Numbered from the stretch's first letter, positions 8,136 to 17,018 are shown. The stretch is DNA of 64,000 nt from Endozoicomonas sp. NE40 (GCF_040549045.1 NZ_JBEWTB010000002.1:4080501-4144500); one strand, 5' to 3'. Made by a program: numbers and translations. Notes: generated by a model not told the origin, from the letters alone.

Positions 8136-9203
8136 ATGCTGGATACTATAAAGGGGTGGTTGCACCGCTATTTATCGGATTCTGAAGCTCTGGTGCTGCT
8201 GCTTCTGCTGGTAGCAGGTTTCGCCATTATTCTCACTATGGGCAATATGCTTGCCCCTGTGTTTGCAGCTCTGGTGCTGGCGTTTCTGATGCAGGGCGTA
8301 GTGAACTGGCTACAGAGTCGGGGGCTGGGTCACAACTGGTCGGTGACACTGGTGTTTGTGCTGTTTGTAACTGTTCTGGTGGTCGCTTTGTTTCTGCTGG
8401 TGCCTCTGGTCTGGCAGCAGGTTAGTTCGCTGCTGAATGAGCTTCCCAAAATGGTGAACCATGGTCAGGCCTGGGTGCGAGAGCTGCCTGAGCATTTTCC
8501 TGCGTTTATTTCCGAAGCTGAAACGGCAGCCGTCACCGAAAGTATTAATGGAATGATTGCCGGGCTTGGGCAGTGGGCCTTGTCCTTCTCACTTGCCAAC
8601 CTGACCAACGTGATGGCGTTGCTGGTCTACCTGATTCTGGTACCCATTCTTGTGCTGTTCTTTTTGAAAGACAAAGACCTTCTGCTGGACTGGATTGGCA
8701 ATCAATTACCAAAGCGTCGTCGTGTGATTAATCAGGTGGCGAACGAAATGAACAGTCAGATTGCTAACTACATTCGCGGCAAAGCGATTGAGATAGTGAT
8801 TGTCGGTGGTGTCAGTTTTGTGTTGTTTGCCCTGATGGGACTGAACTATGCCGTTCTGCTGGCTACCCTGGTTGGCTTTTCTGTCGTTATTCCCTACATC
8901 GGAGCGACGGTCGTGACTATTCCTATTGCGTTGATCGGACTGTTTCAGTGGGGTTTTGGTCAGCAGTTTACCATTTTGATGATCGCCTACCTCTTTATAC
9001 AGGCCCTGGACGGCAATGTTCTTGTACCACTGCTGTTTTCCGAAGCGGTCAATCTGCACCCGGTTGCCATTATTATTGCGGTTCTGGTGTTTGGTGGTTT
9101 CTGGGGGTTCTGGGGTGTGTTCTTTGCCATCCCTCTGGCAACGTTGCTGAAAGCGGTGATGAATGCCTGGCCAAGGGTTCAGGATGTCGGTGTTAAAACC
9201 TGA
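8136..9203 (+). CDS. perM: AI-2E family transporter (PerM-like permease)
   Basis: Inner-membrane protein of 355 aa in the PerM/AI-2 exporter superfamily. Several hydrophobic segments are seen: two at residues ~15-50, one at ~65-90, one near 150-175, and a C-terminal set from ~210 to 345. A soluble stretch of about 50 residues separates the third and fourth segments. The substrate is unknown for most members. An AAGGAATAG site precedes ATG 8136. It follows the TusA-like gene by 23 nt; a G-rich hairpin lies between it and bcp. Confidence 0.85.
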   Translation: MLDTIKGWLHRYLSDSEALVLLLLLVAGFAIILTMGNMLAPVFAALVLAFLMQGVVNWLQSRGLGHNWSVTLVFVLFVTVLVVALFLLVPLVWQQVSSLLNELPKMVNHGQAWVRELPEHFPAFISEAETAAVTESINGMIAGLGQWALSFSLANLTNVMALLVYLILVPILVLFFLKDKDLLLDWIGNQLPKRRRVINQVANEMNSQIANYIRGKAIEIVIVGGVSFVLFALMGLNYAVLLATLVGFSVVIPYIGATVVTIPIALIGLFQWGFGQQFTILMIAYLFIQALDGNVLVPLLFSEAVNLHPVAIIIAVLVFGGFWGFWGVFFAIPLATLLKAVMNAWPRVQDVGVKT

Positions 9204-9218
9204 CTGAGTGCTGTTGCG

Positions 9219-9253
9219 GGTTGGGGGGAGCTCTCACCTCCCGCCCCCTAACC
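9219..9253. terminator. G/C-rich hairpin between convergent perM and bcp
   Basis: GGTTGGGGG (9219 on) can pair with CCCCCTAACC (9244-9253) across an internal loop. It sits between two convergent genes; T-rich sequence follows at a distance. A bidirectional terminator is plausible but not strong. Confidence 0.4.
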
Positions 9254-9275
9254 TGCAAGGCCTGTTTGTTTTGGA

Positions 9276-9743
9276 TTATGTCAGAGCCTGAGCAGCCTGC
9301 AGGACGTCTTCCACATGCCCTTTAATGCGCACTTTTCGCCATTCATGCTGCAAAATTCCGGCACTGTCGACCAGGAAAGTGCTGCGCTCAATACCCATAA
9401 ATTCCTTCCCGTACATTTTCTTGAGTTTGATGACATCAAACAGCTGGCACAGTGTCTCTTCAGGGTCAGAGACCAGTTCAAAGGGGAATTCATATTTAGC
9501 TTTGAATTTCTCATGGGATTCAAGGCTTTCTCTGGATACGCCAAAGATCAGGGTGCCTGCGGCCTGAAATTCAGCATGGAGATCCCGGAAGGCTTCACCT
9601 TCACTGATGCAGCCAGGCGTATTGTCCTTAGGATAGAAGTACAGAACGAACTTTTTGCCTTTCAGTTCTTCAAGTGAGACAGTAGTACTATTCGTAGCCA
9701 GCGCAGTGAAATCTGGAACAGGTTGACCTAGGGTAAAACTCAT
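9276..9743 (-). CDS. bcp: Thiol peroxidase, Bcp/PrxQ family
   Basis: Peroxiredoxin that reduces hydrogen peroxide and organic peroxides in the cytosol with thioredoxin. The peroxidatic Cys45 lies in NTPGC, with the upstream YFYPKD block typical of Bcp. The usual resolving Cys five residues later is absent (GCISEGEAF), so this is either a 1-Cys type or uses the more distal Cys in EETLCQLF. 155 aa, normal length. It is divergent from dapA, with about 155 bp between the starts. Confidence 0.93.
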   Translation of the reverse strand: MSFTLGQPVPDFTALATNSTTVSLEELKGKKFVLYFYPKDNTPGCISEGEAFRDLHAEFQAAGTLIFGVSRESLESHEKFKAKYEFPFELVSDPEETLCQLFDVIKLKKMYGKEFMGIERSTFLVDSAGILQHEWRKVRIKGHVEDVLQAAQALT

Positions 9744-9900
9744 TTTTTGTCCTTTACTTATTATCTAATGACGCCAACGATAGTAAAAGTTGGACTCTGT
9801 CGGCCAGAATGTCAACTCGCTCTTGTTAAGACCTGTATGCATCAGTAACATTACGCTAGTTTTTTTAATGATCAAGACCGTTCCGCAGTGGAGTGCATCA

Positions 9901-10788
9901 ATGATTACCGGTAGTCTCGTGGCGCTAGTTACCCCCATGACTGAAGATGGGGATCTCGACTGGAAGCGTTTGCATGATCTCGTTGAGTTCCACATCCAGG
10001 AAGGAACCGATGGTATTGTCGCAGTCGGCACCACCGGTGAGTCTGCCACCCTCACTGTGCCAGAACATTGCGAAGTGATTAAACGGGTAGTGGGTCAGGT
10101 TAATGGCCGCATTCCAGTTATTGCCGGAACCGGTGGTAATTCCACCCAGGAAGCTATCCTGCTGACGGCAGAGGCAAAAAGTCTGGGGGCAGACGCCTGC
10201 CTGCTGGTGACACCTTACTACAATAAGCCGACTCAGGAAGGTCTGTACCGACACTTCAAAGCCATTGCAGATGCTGTCGATATTCCCCAGATCCTCTACA
10301 ATGTTCCGGGGCGCACGGCTGTGGATATGCTGCCTGAGACGGTTGCCCGCCTGGCCGGACACCCAAATATAGCCGGTATCAAGGAAGCCACGGGCATTAT
10401 TGAACGTGGCCGTCAGATCCGTGAACTGTGTGGTGAGTCCTTTGCCATTTATTCGGGCGATGACGCAACGGGAATGGAGCTGATGCTGCAGGGAGCCAAC
10501 GGTGTTATTTCTGTGACAAACAACGTTGTGCCACGGCAGATGCATGAACTGTGTATGGCGGCTATGGCCGGTGATCGTGAAACAGCCACCGTTATTAATG
10601 ACCGGCTGGACGCGCTGCATAGCAAGCTGTTTGTTGAATCCAACCCGATACCGGTTAAATGGGTGTTGAAAGAGCAGGGGCTGATTCAGGATGGCATTCG
10701 CCTGCCACTGACGCCACTGAGTGAGATGTATCATTCTGAGCTTCGTTCAGCCCTGAAACAGGCGACGGAGCAGGTTGAGCTGGCATAA
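9901..10788 (+). CDS. dapA: 4-hydroxy-tetrahydrodipicolinate synthase
   Basis: DapA condenses pyruvate with aspartate semialdehyde, the first committed step to diaminopimelate and lysine. The Schiff-base Lys161 (in GIKEATG) is at the same position as in E. coli, and TTGES and PYYNKPTQ blocks are present. Start ATG 9901 gives MITGSLVALVTPM, aligning with the E. coli N-terminus; the frame extends upstream to 9790 but that would add 37 unsupported residues. 295 aa. bamC follows, the same order as in E. coli. Confidence 0.95.
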   Translation: MITGSLVALVTPMTEDGDLDWKRLHDLVEFHIQEGTDGIVAVGTTGESATLTVPEHCEVIKRVVGQVNGRIPVIAGTGGNSTQEAILLTAEAKSLGADACLLVTPYYNKPTQEGLYRHFKAIADAVDIPQILYNVPGRTAVDMLPETVARLAGHPNIAGIKEATGIIERGRQIRELCGESFAIYSGDDATGMELMLQGANGVISVTNNVVPRQMHELCMAAMAGDRETATVINDRLDALHSKLFVESNPIPVKWVLKEQGLIQDGIRLPLTPLSEMYHSELRSALKQATEQVELA

Positions 10789-10863
10789 GCCGGGCAGAAC
10801 AAACGGCTCAGTCTGCTTCAAAAGGCAGGTTGAGTGTATGGATAGATGATTAATGGAGACATT

Positions 10864-12036
10864 ATGTTGCGCACAATGAGGTCGCGCTCAATGAAAACCT
10901 TGCCGGTGGTGGCTGTGGCTTTAATGCTGGCAGGATGCGCAAATCCATTTGGCAGGGATGGGTATTTCCGGGATAAGTCGGGTGACTACACCCAGGCCCG
11001 GGTCAGTGAGCCGCTGCAGTTGCCTGAGGATCTTACCAACACCCGACCAATGGGTGACTCTTTGGTGATTCCCCCGATTACGGCTGATCATAGCAACCTG
11101 GAACAGCGGTTTCAGGCTCCCCGTCCGGATCAGCGCCTGCAGCACAGCGAAGGCGATACCTACAGTATTCAACGGGATGGTGGCGAGCAGTGGTTGCTGG
11201 CAGCCAAAAGTCCCAGCGAAACCTGGCCCCGTGTCATGAGTTTCCTGGAAGAGAACGATATTCCCGTGCTATCCCGGAATGCGAAGCAGGGATACCTGGA
11301 AACCGACTGGGTTGATCTGGGACTGGATAAAGAGCGTGGTTTCATCTATCGCACAGTGGGGCGCTGGGTGGGAGCAGAAGACGCTGAGCCCCTGGAAGAC
11401 CGTTTCCGTATTGAGATCAGGCAAGGTGTAACGGCAGGAACCACTGAGGTTCATCTGCAACACAAGGGACGCCCGAAAGCTGATGAGGGTGACGAGCCGG
11501 CACCTGAACCCGCAGACTGGGATAACATGGAGCAGCGCAGTCAGCGTATGGATAATGGTACGCTGAACGAGTTGATGCTGTTCCTGGTCCGGGACGAGGA
11601 CGACAGCAGTGTTTCTCTGTTGGCACAGAACCTGGACTTAGGCAATCAGGTTGAAATTGTTGATATCAACGGCAACCCGACCATGACCATTGAACGACTG
11701 TCGTTTGCTCGCGCCTGGGCTGCAATTGATCAGGCCCTGGTCAAGGCAGGTCTGGAAGTGACCGATAAAAACCGCTCTGGTGGTCTGTTCTATATTCTTG
11801 CAGATGAACAGGGCGATGTCGTCAAAGGGCAGCCTGAAAAGAAACCGGGCTTTTTTGCCAGACTGTTTGGCAAAGGCAAGAACGATGAAGATGAGTCCAC
11901 TCAATCTACTTACCTGATTCGGGTCAGTGAATTAACAGGCGTTATTCAGGTGACGGTGGAGGAAAATATCAATGCGTTTGCTCCTGCTGAATTCAGCCAG
12001 AAGGTGCTGAACCTGATTAAGGACAATATGAACTAA
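10864..12036 (+). CDS. bamC: Outer-membrane assembly lipoprotein BamC
   Basis: Lipoprotein subunit of the BAM complex that inserts outer-membrane proteins. The N-terminus is a lipoprotein signal with lipobox LAGC, Cys25 being the acylated residue; an unstructured segment rich in Pro and Gln follows, then two helix-grip domains (about residues 95-210 and 260-385). 390 aa, somewhat longer than E. coli BamC (344). GGAGA at 10855-10859 supports ATG 10864. It follows dapA by 75 nt and ends in a strong terminator, so dapA-bamC is probably one unit. Confidence 0.9.
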   Translation: MLRTMRSRSMKTLPVVAVALMLAGCANPFGRDGYFRDKSGDYTQARVSEPLQLPEDLTNTRPMGDSLVIPPITADHSNLEQRFQAPRPDQRLQHSEGDTYSIQRDGGEQWLLAAKSPSETWPRVMSFLEENDIPVLSRNAKQGYLETDWVDLGLDKERGFIYRTVGRWVGAEDAEPLEDRFRIEIRQGVTAGTTEVHLQHKGRPKADEGDEPAPEPADWDNMEQRSQRMDNGTLNELMLFLVRDEDDSSVSLLAQNLDLGNQVEIVDINGNPTMTIERLSFARAWAAIDQALVKAGLEVTDKNRSGGLFYILADEQGDVVKGQPEKKPGFFARLFGKGKNDEDESTQSTYLIRVSELTGVIQVTVEENINAFAPAEFSQKVLNLIKDNMN

Positions 12037-12041
12037 CGGAT

Positions 12042-12078
12042 AAACAAAGGCTGGTTTGACCAGCCTTTGTTTGTTTTT
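12042..12078 (+). terminator. Rho-independent terminator of dapA-bamC
   Basis: A 14-bp perfect stem (AAACAAAGGCTGGT, 12042-12055, with its complement 12059-12072), 3-nt loop, then GTTTTT. Confidence 0.93.
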
Positions 12079-12150
12079 ACCAGAAACAAATCCTTTCTGT
12101 TTCTGCTCTGTCTGAGTTTGCGTTTGTATGTTGTATTGTTATCCGTTTTT

Positions 12151-12159
12151 TTATCCACA
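12151..12159 (+). other. DnaA-box-like 9-mer TTATCCACA upstream of purC
   Basis: Exact match to the consensus high-affinity DnaA box, 100 bp upstream of the purC start. Two more TTATNCACA matches lie after purC. Binding is inferred from sequence alone. Confidence 0.45.
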
Positions 12160-12258
12160 GAGCCTGACAGGCAAACAGGTTCACGTGGTTGAGATGACAG
12201 ACGAACGGAGCCCGGACAATTAATCATCCACAACATTTCATTAAACAGGATATTGGCA

Positions 12259-13362
12259 ATGAGTCTTGCTGATAAAGTATTGGCCGTTAACAACGATTTA
12301 CCCATTCGCACCGACTTGCCTGTGCATTCAGGTAAAGTCCGCTCCGTCTACTGGCTGACAGAAGAGGACAGTCGTCGCCTTATTAAAGAGAGAGGCTATG
12401 ATGTCGCGGAAAATGCACCGTTGGCCATCATGGTGATTTCCGATCGTATGAGCGCCTTTGACTGCGTGTGGTCTGGTGAAGGTGGCATGAAAGGAGTACC
12501 GGGCAAAGGCGCGGCGCTGAACGCTATTTCCAATCACTGGTTCAGGTTGTTCCGTGAACAGGGGCTGGCAGACAGTCATATTCTCGATATTCCTCACCCT
12601 CTGGTGTGGATTGTGCAAAAAGCCCGGCCTGTCATGATAGAGGCCATCTGTCGTCAGTACATTACAGGCTCCATGTGGCGGGCTTACGGCAAAGGTGAAC
12701 GCGATTTTTGTGGCATTCAATTGCCCGAAGGTCTGGAGAAGGACCAGAAGCTGCCTGAGTTGCTGATCACTCCGTCTACCAAAGGCATTCTGGAAGGCAT
12801 TCCTGGTGTCCCTGCGGTTGATGACGTCAATATCACCCGTAAAAACATTGAGGATAACTTCGAGGCGTTCAGTTTCCGCAGCAAGGAAGATATTGATCGT
12901 TATGAAGTATTGCTGAAAGAAGGCTTTGATGTCATCAGTGAAGCATTATCCAGGCTGGATCAGGTGTTTGTGGATACCAAGTTTGAATTTGGTTATGTCA
13001 CTGATGCGTCCGGGCAGGAAAAGCTGATCTACATGGATGAAGTGGGTACCCCTGACTCTTCACGTATCTGGGATGGGCCAATGTACCGTAAAGGTAAAGT
13101 GGTTGAGAACTCCAAGGAAGGCTTCCGCCAGAAATTGCTGAAGCACTTTCCGGATTCCGATATTCTGCTGAACAAGGATCGCATGGATGAGCGTCTGGCG
13201 CTGGCACGTGATAATGAGTTGCCTGAATCGGTGATGATGGAGGTGTCCAGCACCTATATCGACATCGCTGAAAAAATCACAGGTGAGCGGTTGCCTCTGT
13301 CTGAAAATCCAAAAGCAGAGATTATTGAGGTACTCAAAAGTGAGTACGGTCTGATTGATTAA
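12259..13362 (+). CDS. purC: Phosphoribosylaminoimidazole-succinocarboxamide synthase (long form)
   Basis: SAICAR synthetase joins aspartate to CAIR in de novo purine synthesis. The protein is 367 aa, the longer form seen in many proteobacteria, against 237 aa for E. coli PurC. Family blocks include SDRMSAFDC, RQYITGSMWR and VDTKFEFG, then IYMDEVGTPDSSR with the catalytic region. AGGA (12247-12250) precedes ATG 12259. It is monocistronic by position, with long non-coding gaps on both sides that hold DnaA-like boxes. Confidence 0.93.
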   Translation: MSLADKVLAVNNDLPIRTDLPVHSGKVRSVYWLTEEDSRRLIKERGYDVAENAPLAIMVISDRMSAFDCVWSGEGGMKGVPGKGAALNAISNHWFRLFREQGLADSHILDIPHPLVWIVQKARPVMIEAICRQYITGSMWRAYGKGERDFCGIQLPEGLEKDQKLPELLITPSTKGILEGIPGVPAVDDVNITRKNIEDNFEAFSFRSKEDIDRYEVLLKEGFDVISEALSRLDQVFVDTKFEFGYVTDASGQEKLIYMDEVGTPDSSRIWDGPMYRKGKVVENSKEGFRQKLLKHFPDSDILLNKDRMDERLALARDNELPESVMMEVSSTYIDIAEKITGERLPLSENPKAEIIEVLKSEYGLID

Positions 13363-13809
13363 GGACTACAGATAGCCCTGCTGAGTGTTAATAGCAAATA
13401 GTTATTAGCAGGATGGTGAAAAATGGCGGCCTGTTCCCGTCATTTTCCACCAGAAATGGCTGGAGCCGCAATAATCCCTGAAGTCTTATACACAATTGTC
13501 AACCCCTTGACGTTTAATTCAGGCATTATTCATAAGTGCTTGATTTTATGAGTGTGTAATTTAAGTCATTGAAAAATATAAAAAAATAATTGATCAAAAA
13601 GTGATCAATCTGGTCGATGCTCAGTATTCATGGGTCTTTCTGGTCAGTATGATGACTTCATCCACAAAGTTATCCACAGAATTTGTGGGTAACGTTTGTT
13701 TTGCCTGAATTCTGTGCGGAATAGCCCTTTATCCGGGTGCCGTTTATTCTAACTTTGTATTAAAGTTTTCCGTACATCTGACGACTCGAGACGCTGATAA
13801 GGAGCTTTT
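13363..13809. other. 447-bp non-coding gap with DnaA-like boxes and an A+T-rich segment
   Basis: No credible gene. It holds TTATACACA at 13486-13494, TTATCCACA at 13670-13678 and, on the other strand, TTACCCACA (one mismatch) at 13684-13692. A strongly A+T-rich run lies at 13561-13600, followed by an 8-bp inverted repeat ATTGATCA/TGATCAAT (13589-13596, 13602-13609) with two GATC sites. The combination resembles parts of gammaproteobacterial origins, but may equally be a DnaA-regulated or DnaA-titrating site. The right end must also hold the promoter of the cnoX-like gene. Confidence 0.5.
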
Positions 13810-14682
13810 ATGAATGAGTCCACTGCAGTAGGGAACATCATGGATGTCACCGAAAGCAACCTGCAGGAAGTGTTACAGCTTTCAACTGAAAAGCTGGTGA
13901 TGTTGTTCATTGGTATGGGCAGTGATGAGGCCAGTAATCAGCAGTTACGAATGGTGGAGCAGCTGGTGAATGCCTATGGCGGCAAAATGGTGCTGGCAAA
14001 ACTGGATGCTGAAGAGCAGCAGATAGTTGCGCAGCAGCTGATTACCCAATTGCGTGCCAATGCCATTCCGGTTCATGCCTTTCTGCATGAAGGGCGCCCG
14101 GTGCAGGTTCTGTGTGGCCCACAGACTGAACAGCAGCTTCGTGAAGTGATTGACCCGTTGACCATGAGCCCGGCAGAGCAGATTAAATTGCAGGTCGATG
14201 CCCTGATTGAAGCTGGCATGATTGAGCAGGCGCTGGAGCTGTTGCAGAAAATCCTGCAGGAAGAACCTGATAATCATGGACTGCAGGTGCTCCAGGTGAA
14301 CCTGCTGCTGGAGCTGGGGCGAATGGACGACGCTCGCCAGCTGTTAGCTGTACTGCCTGCTGATGCCCCGGGCATTGCTCAGCCAAAGGCCAAGCTGGCT
14401 TTCTATGAGATGGTGGCAGAGGCGCCTCAGCGTGATGTGCTGGAAGCGCAGCTGCATGAAGACGAGAACGACCATGAAGCGCGTTATCAGCTGGCCATAC
14501 GGCTTGTAATTGCTGATGACATTGAATCGGCGCTGGATAACCTGCTGGTGATTGTTCGTCGTGACCGTGCTTTCCGTGAAGACGGCGCACGACTTCTAAT
14601 GCTGAAAGTGTTTGAACAGCTGGGAGCAGGTAACCCGGTTGCCAAACGCTACCGTGGCAAGTTGTTTGGCCTGATGCATTAA
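13810..14682 (+). CDS. cnoX: Thioredoxin-fold/TPR co-chaperone, CnoX (YbbN)-like
   Basis: The N-terminal ~110 residues have a thioredoxin-like fold (LVMLFIG strand, then a helix, then KLDAEEQ and NAIPVHAFLHEG with the cis-Pro), and the C-terminal ~170 residues form TPR helices (IEQALELLQKIL, HEARYQLAIRLV). This is the layout of CnoX/YbbN, a holdase that hands substrates to GroEL or DnaK. The CxxC site is replaced by SDEA, with no Cys there, so redox chemistry is unlikely. 290 aa (E. coli 284). An AAGGAG site (13799-13804) precedes the start region. A hairpin separates it from convergent rdgC. Confidence 0.85.
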   Translation: MNESTAVGNIMDVTESNLQEVLQLSTEKLVMLFIGMGSDEASNQQLRMVEQLVNAYGGKMVLAKLDAEEQQIVAQQLITQLRANAIPVHAFLHEGRPVQVLCGPQTEQQLREVIDPLTMSPAEQIKLQVDALIEAGMIEQALELLQKILQEEPDNHGLQVLQVNLLLELGRMDDARQLLAVLPADAPGIAQPKAKLAFYEMVAEAPQRDVLEAQLHEDENDHEARYQLAIRLVIADDIESALDNLLVIVRRDRAFREDGARLLMLKVFEQLGAGNPVAKRYRGKLFGLMH

Positions 14683-14689
14683 AGGCAGA

Positions 14690-14718
14690 TAGCCGGTCAG
14701 ATTACTGTCCGGCTTTTC
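14690..14718. terminator. Terminator between convergent cnoX and rdgC
   Basis: AGCCGG (14691-14696) pairs with CCGGCT (14709-14714), followed by TTTT; it lies 8 nt past the cnoX stop. Confidence 0.7.
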
Positions 14719-14722
14719 TCAG

Positions 14723-15634
14723 TTATTGCTCAGATTCCCCGCCTAAAGCCTCAATCAGATCCTTAATCAGCTGTCGTACCGACAGTGTCATTACAGAAAA
14801 GTCGGCATCAAACTGTTCTGCAGCGGTTTCTGCATTAATTTCATCCAGTTTTTCTTCAATGACTTCTGTGAACTTCAGCTTCCGGATAATCATATCGTCA
14901 CCCAGAACAAAGGTTTGTGCATCGTCCCAGTTTAAGGCCAGTTTGCTGACCTGCATGCCAGCGTCGAGATGAGCCAGAATTTCGTCGGTGATCAGTTCCT
15001 GCTTCTTTATACTGATCTGGCCACCCTCGTCGCCTGGTTCCCGCAGTTCGCAGTCGAAACCGAGTGAAAGGGGGGAAGGTACCGATGGGTTTTGTTGCAG
15101 CCACTGAGTCATAATGGCGGAAGGGGCATTTTTCAGGGCAGGATTAATAAGGGGCAGGCTGCCGACACACTCTCTCAGGCAACTGGTCAGTTCTTCTGCC
15201 TTTTTAAAGGAGGATGCGTCAACAATCATCCAGCCTGCTTCTGCATCTATATAGGCAAATGTGTTCTGACTTTTAGTAAAAGCCTTTGGCAGCAGTTCCA
15301 TGATGACGTCGTCTTTTAGAGTCTTCTTTTCTTTGCTGAACACCTGTCGGCCCTGTTCCTGTTCAATCGTTTCAATGCGTTCATTTAAAACGTCATTAAT
15401 CACACTGGCAGGAAGGATCTTTTCTTCTTTACGCGCACACACCATGGCAAATCCATTAGCCGCGTGGGTCAGCATGTCGCCATGACGACCCAGAGGCGGA
15501 ACCCAGCCATAAGTGCTCATGTCCTGACTGCCGCAGCTGCGAAAGCGTTTTTCATTCAGCTTTTCTTCCAGGTCTTCGGCACTCAGTTCGAACGGCTTGC
15601 TGAAGCGATAAATAATCAGGTTTTTAAACCACAT
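14723..15634 (-). CDS. rdgC: Recombination-associated protein RdgC
   Basis: RdgC is a ring-shaped DNA-binding protein that limits RecA access to DNA. The sequence has the typical start MWFKNLIIYRF and GWVPPLG segment, and at 303 aa equals E. coli RdgC. I chose ATG 15634 because AAAGGATGG sits about 9 nt upstream; the in-frame ATG four codons earlier overlaps that site. It stands alone, convergent with cnoX and divergent from the tRNA cluster. Confidence 0.95.
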   Translation of the reverse strand: MWFKNLIIYRFSKPFELSAEDLEEKLNEKRFRSCGSQDMSTYGWVPPLGRHGDMLTHAANGFAMVCARKEEKILPASVINDVLNERIETIEQEQGRQVFSKEKKTLKDDVIMELLPKAFTKSQNTFAYIDAEAGWMIVDASSFKKAEELTSCLRECVGSLPLINPALKNAPSAIMTQWLQQNPSVPSPLSLGFDCELREPGDEGGQISIKKQELITDEILAHLDAGMQVSKLALNWDDAQTFVLGDDMIIRKLKFTEVIEEKLDEINAETAAEQFDADFSVMTLSVRQLIKDLIEALGGESEQ

Positions 15635-15768
15635 GATGCATTCCATCCTTTAATACTGGGGCAACATATTAACAGAGTGGGGCTTTTCCGCCCGATCTTT
15701 GTTGTACTGGCAGCAGAGGGAATAAGCGCCATGTTTTTGATACTTATAAAAAAAATGTCTATAGATGG

Positions 15769-15798
15769 TTGCGTAACGAACGTTTGGCTGCTTATAAT
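15769..15798 (+). promoter_or_regulatory. Promoter of the Val/Asp tRNA array
   Basis: TTGCGT (15769-15774), 18-bp spacer, then a perfect TATAAT (15793-15798), followed by GCGCCGCG, the G+C-rich discriminator typical of stringently controlled stable-RNA promoters. It lies 34 bp ahead of the first tRNA. Confidence 0.75.
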
Positions 15799-15831
15799 GC
15801 GCCGCGTTGTTGAGAGACAGTTCAACGCACA

Positions 15832-15907
15832 GGGTGATTAGCTCAGCTGGGAGAGCATCTGCCTTACAAGCAGAGGGTCGGCGGTTCGATCCCGTCATCA
15901 CCCACCA
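15832..15907 (+). tRNA. tRNA-Val(UAC), copy 1
   Basis: 76-nt cloverleaf; acceptor GGGTGAT/ATCACCC, anticodon loop CTTACAA (anticodon TAC, reads GUA and related Val codons), TTCGATC loop and encoded CCA. First of seven identical copies. Confidence 0.97.
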
Positions 15908-15996
15908 CTCTTTAAAGTATTAAAGAGATATGCAGACTTTTATTTTGATTAAGCGTCTGTATAGTGTGCCATAAGTTGTGTGTCGCAGAGTTTAGC

Positions 15997-16073
15997 GGAC
16001 CGGTAGTTCAGTTGGTTAGAATGCCGGCCTGTCACGCCGGAGGTCGCGGGTTCGAGTCCCGTCCGGTCCGCCA
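15997..16073 (+). tRNA. tRNA-Asp(GUC), copy 1
   Basis: 77-nt cloverleaf; acceptor GGACCGG/CCGGTCC, anticodon loop CTGTCAC (anticodon GTC), discriminator G and encoded CCA. The start is set by alignment with E. coli tRNA-Asp. Confidence 0.97.
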
Positions 16074-16202
16074 TTTGCTTTTATCTCATCAGTTCGCTTG
16101 CAAATAAATGAATTGCAAAACGAATTTTTAGCAGTAACATGCTGCTGCGTTAACTACGCACTTGAACGACGAGTGTCTTGCGATAAGATCGCAATTCCTA
16201 CA

Positions 16203-16278
16203 GGGTGATTAGCTCAGCTGGGAGAGCATCTGCCTTACAAGCAGAGGGTCGGCGGTTCGATCCCGTCATCACCCACCA
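16203..16278 (+). tRNA. tRNA-Val(UAC), copy 2
   Basis: Identical in sequence to copy 1, with encoded CCA. Confidence 0.97.
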
Positions 16279-16316
16279 AACATTGTGTTGAAGTATTAAC
16301 TTCAAAAAGATTATGC

Positions 16317-16393
16317 GGACCGGTAGTTCAGTTGGTTAGAATGCCGGCCTGTCACGCCGGAGGTCGCGGGTTCGAGTCCCGTCCGGTCCGCCA
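16317..16393 (+). tRNA. tRNA-Asp(GUC), copy 2
   Basis: Identical in sequence to Asp copy 1, with encoded CCA. Confidence 0.97.
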
Positions 16394-16450
16394 TTATTAT
16401 TGCTCTTTAATAGAGAGTAAGTTGCAATACGACAGGCGTTGTAACGAACA

Positions 16451-16526
16451 GGGTGATTAGCTCAGCTGGGAGAGCATCTGCCTTACAAGCAGAGGGTCGG
16501 CGGTTCGATCCCGTCATCACCCACCA
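16451..16526 (+). tRNA. tRNA-Val(UAC), copy 3
   Basis: Identical to the other Val copies. The spacer before it (TTATTGCTCTTTAATAGAGA...) is repeated before copy 4. Confidence 0.97.
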
Positions 16527-16564
16527 AATATTATGTTGAAGCGTTAGCTTTAAGAAGATTATGC

Positions 16565-16641
16565 GGACCGGTAGTTCAGTTGGTTAGAATGCCGGCCTGT
16601 CACGCCGGAGGTCGCGGGTTCGAGTCCCGTCCGGTCCGCCA
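16565..16641 (+). tRNA. tRNA-Asp(GUC), copy 3
   Basis: Identical to the other Asp copies. Confidence 0.97.
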
Positions 16642-16698
16642 TTATTATTGCTCTTTAATAGAGAGTAAGTTGCAATACGACAGGCGTTGTAACGAACA

Positions 16699-16774
16699 GG
16701 GTGATTAGCTCAGCTGGGAGAGCATCTGCCTTACAAGCAGAGGGTCGGCGGTTCGATCCCGTCATCACCCACCA
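16699..16774 (+). tRNA. tRNA-Val(UAC), copy 4
   Basis: Identical to the other Val copies; exactly 248 bp after copy 3, as copy 3 is after copy 2. Confidence 0.97.
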
Positions 16775-16812
16775 AATGTTATGTTGAAGCGTTAGCTTCG
16801 AAAAGATTATGC

Positions 16813-16889
16813 GGACCGGTAGTTCAGTTGGTTAGAATGCCGGCCTGTCACGCCGGAGGTCGCGGGTTCGAGTCCCGTCCGGTCCGCCA
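16813..16889 (+). tRNA. tRNA-Asp(GUC), copy 4
   Basis: Identical to the other Asp copies. Confidence 0.97.
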
Positions 16890-16942
16890 TTGTTTCTCCT
16901 TACGGAGAGTAGATTGTTGCACGACAGGCGCAGCGATTGATT

Positions 16943-17018
16943 GGGTGATTAGCTCAGCTGGGAGAGCATCTGCCTTACAAGCAGAGGGTCGGCGGTTCGA
17001 TCCCGTCATCACCCACCA
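16943..17018 (+). tRNA. tRNA-Val(UAC), copy 5
   Basis: Identical to the other Val copies. Confidence 0.97.

Noticed and set aside
9276..9743. Bcp as an inactive paralogue because of the missing resolving Cys
   Set aside because: The peroxidatic Cys45 and surrounding motifs are intact, and 1-Cys Bcp proteins are known.
13363..13809. Calling this gap oriC outright
   Set aside because: Only a few boxes, no dnaA, gidA, parAB or rpmH near, and no skew data available; kept as a candidate only.
14183..14590. 135-aa Pro/Ala/His-rich frame opposite the cnoX-like gene
   Set aside because: Composition is that of a reverse-frame shadow of TPR coding sequence.
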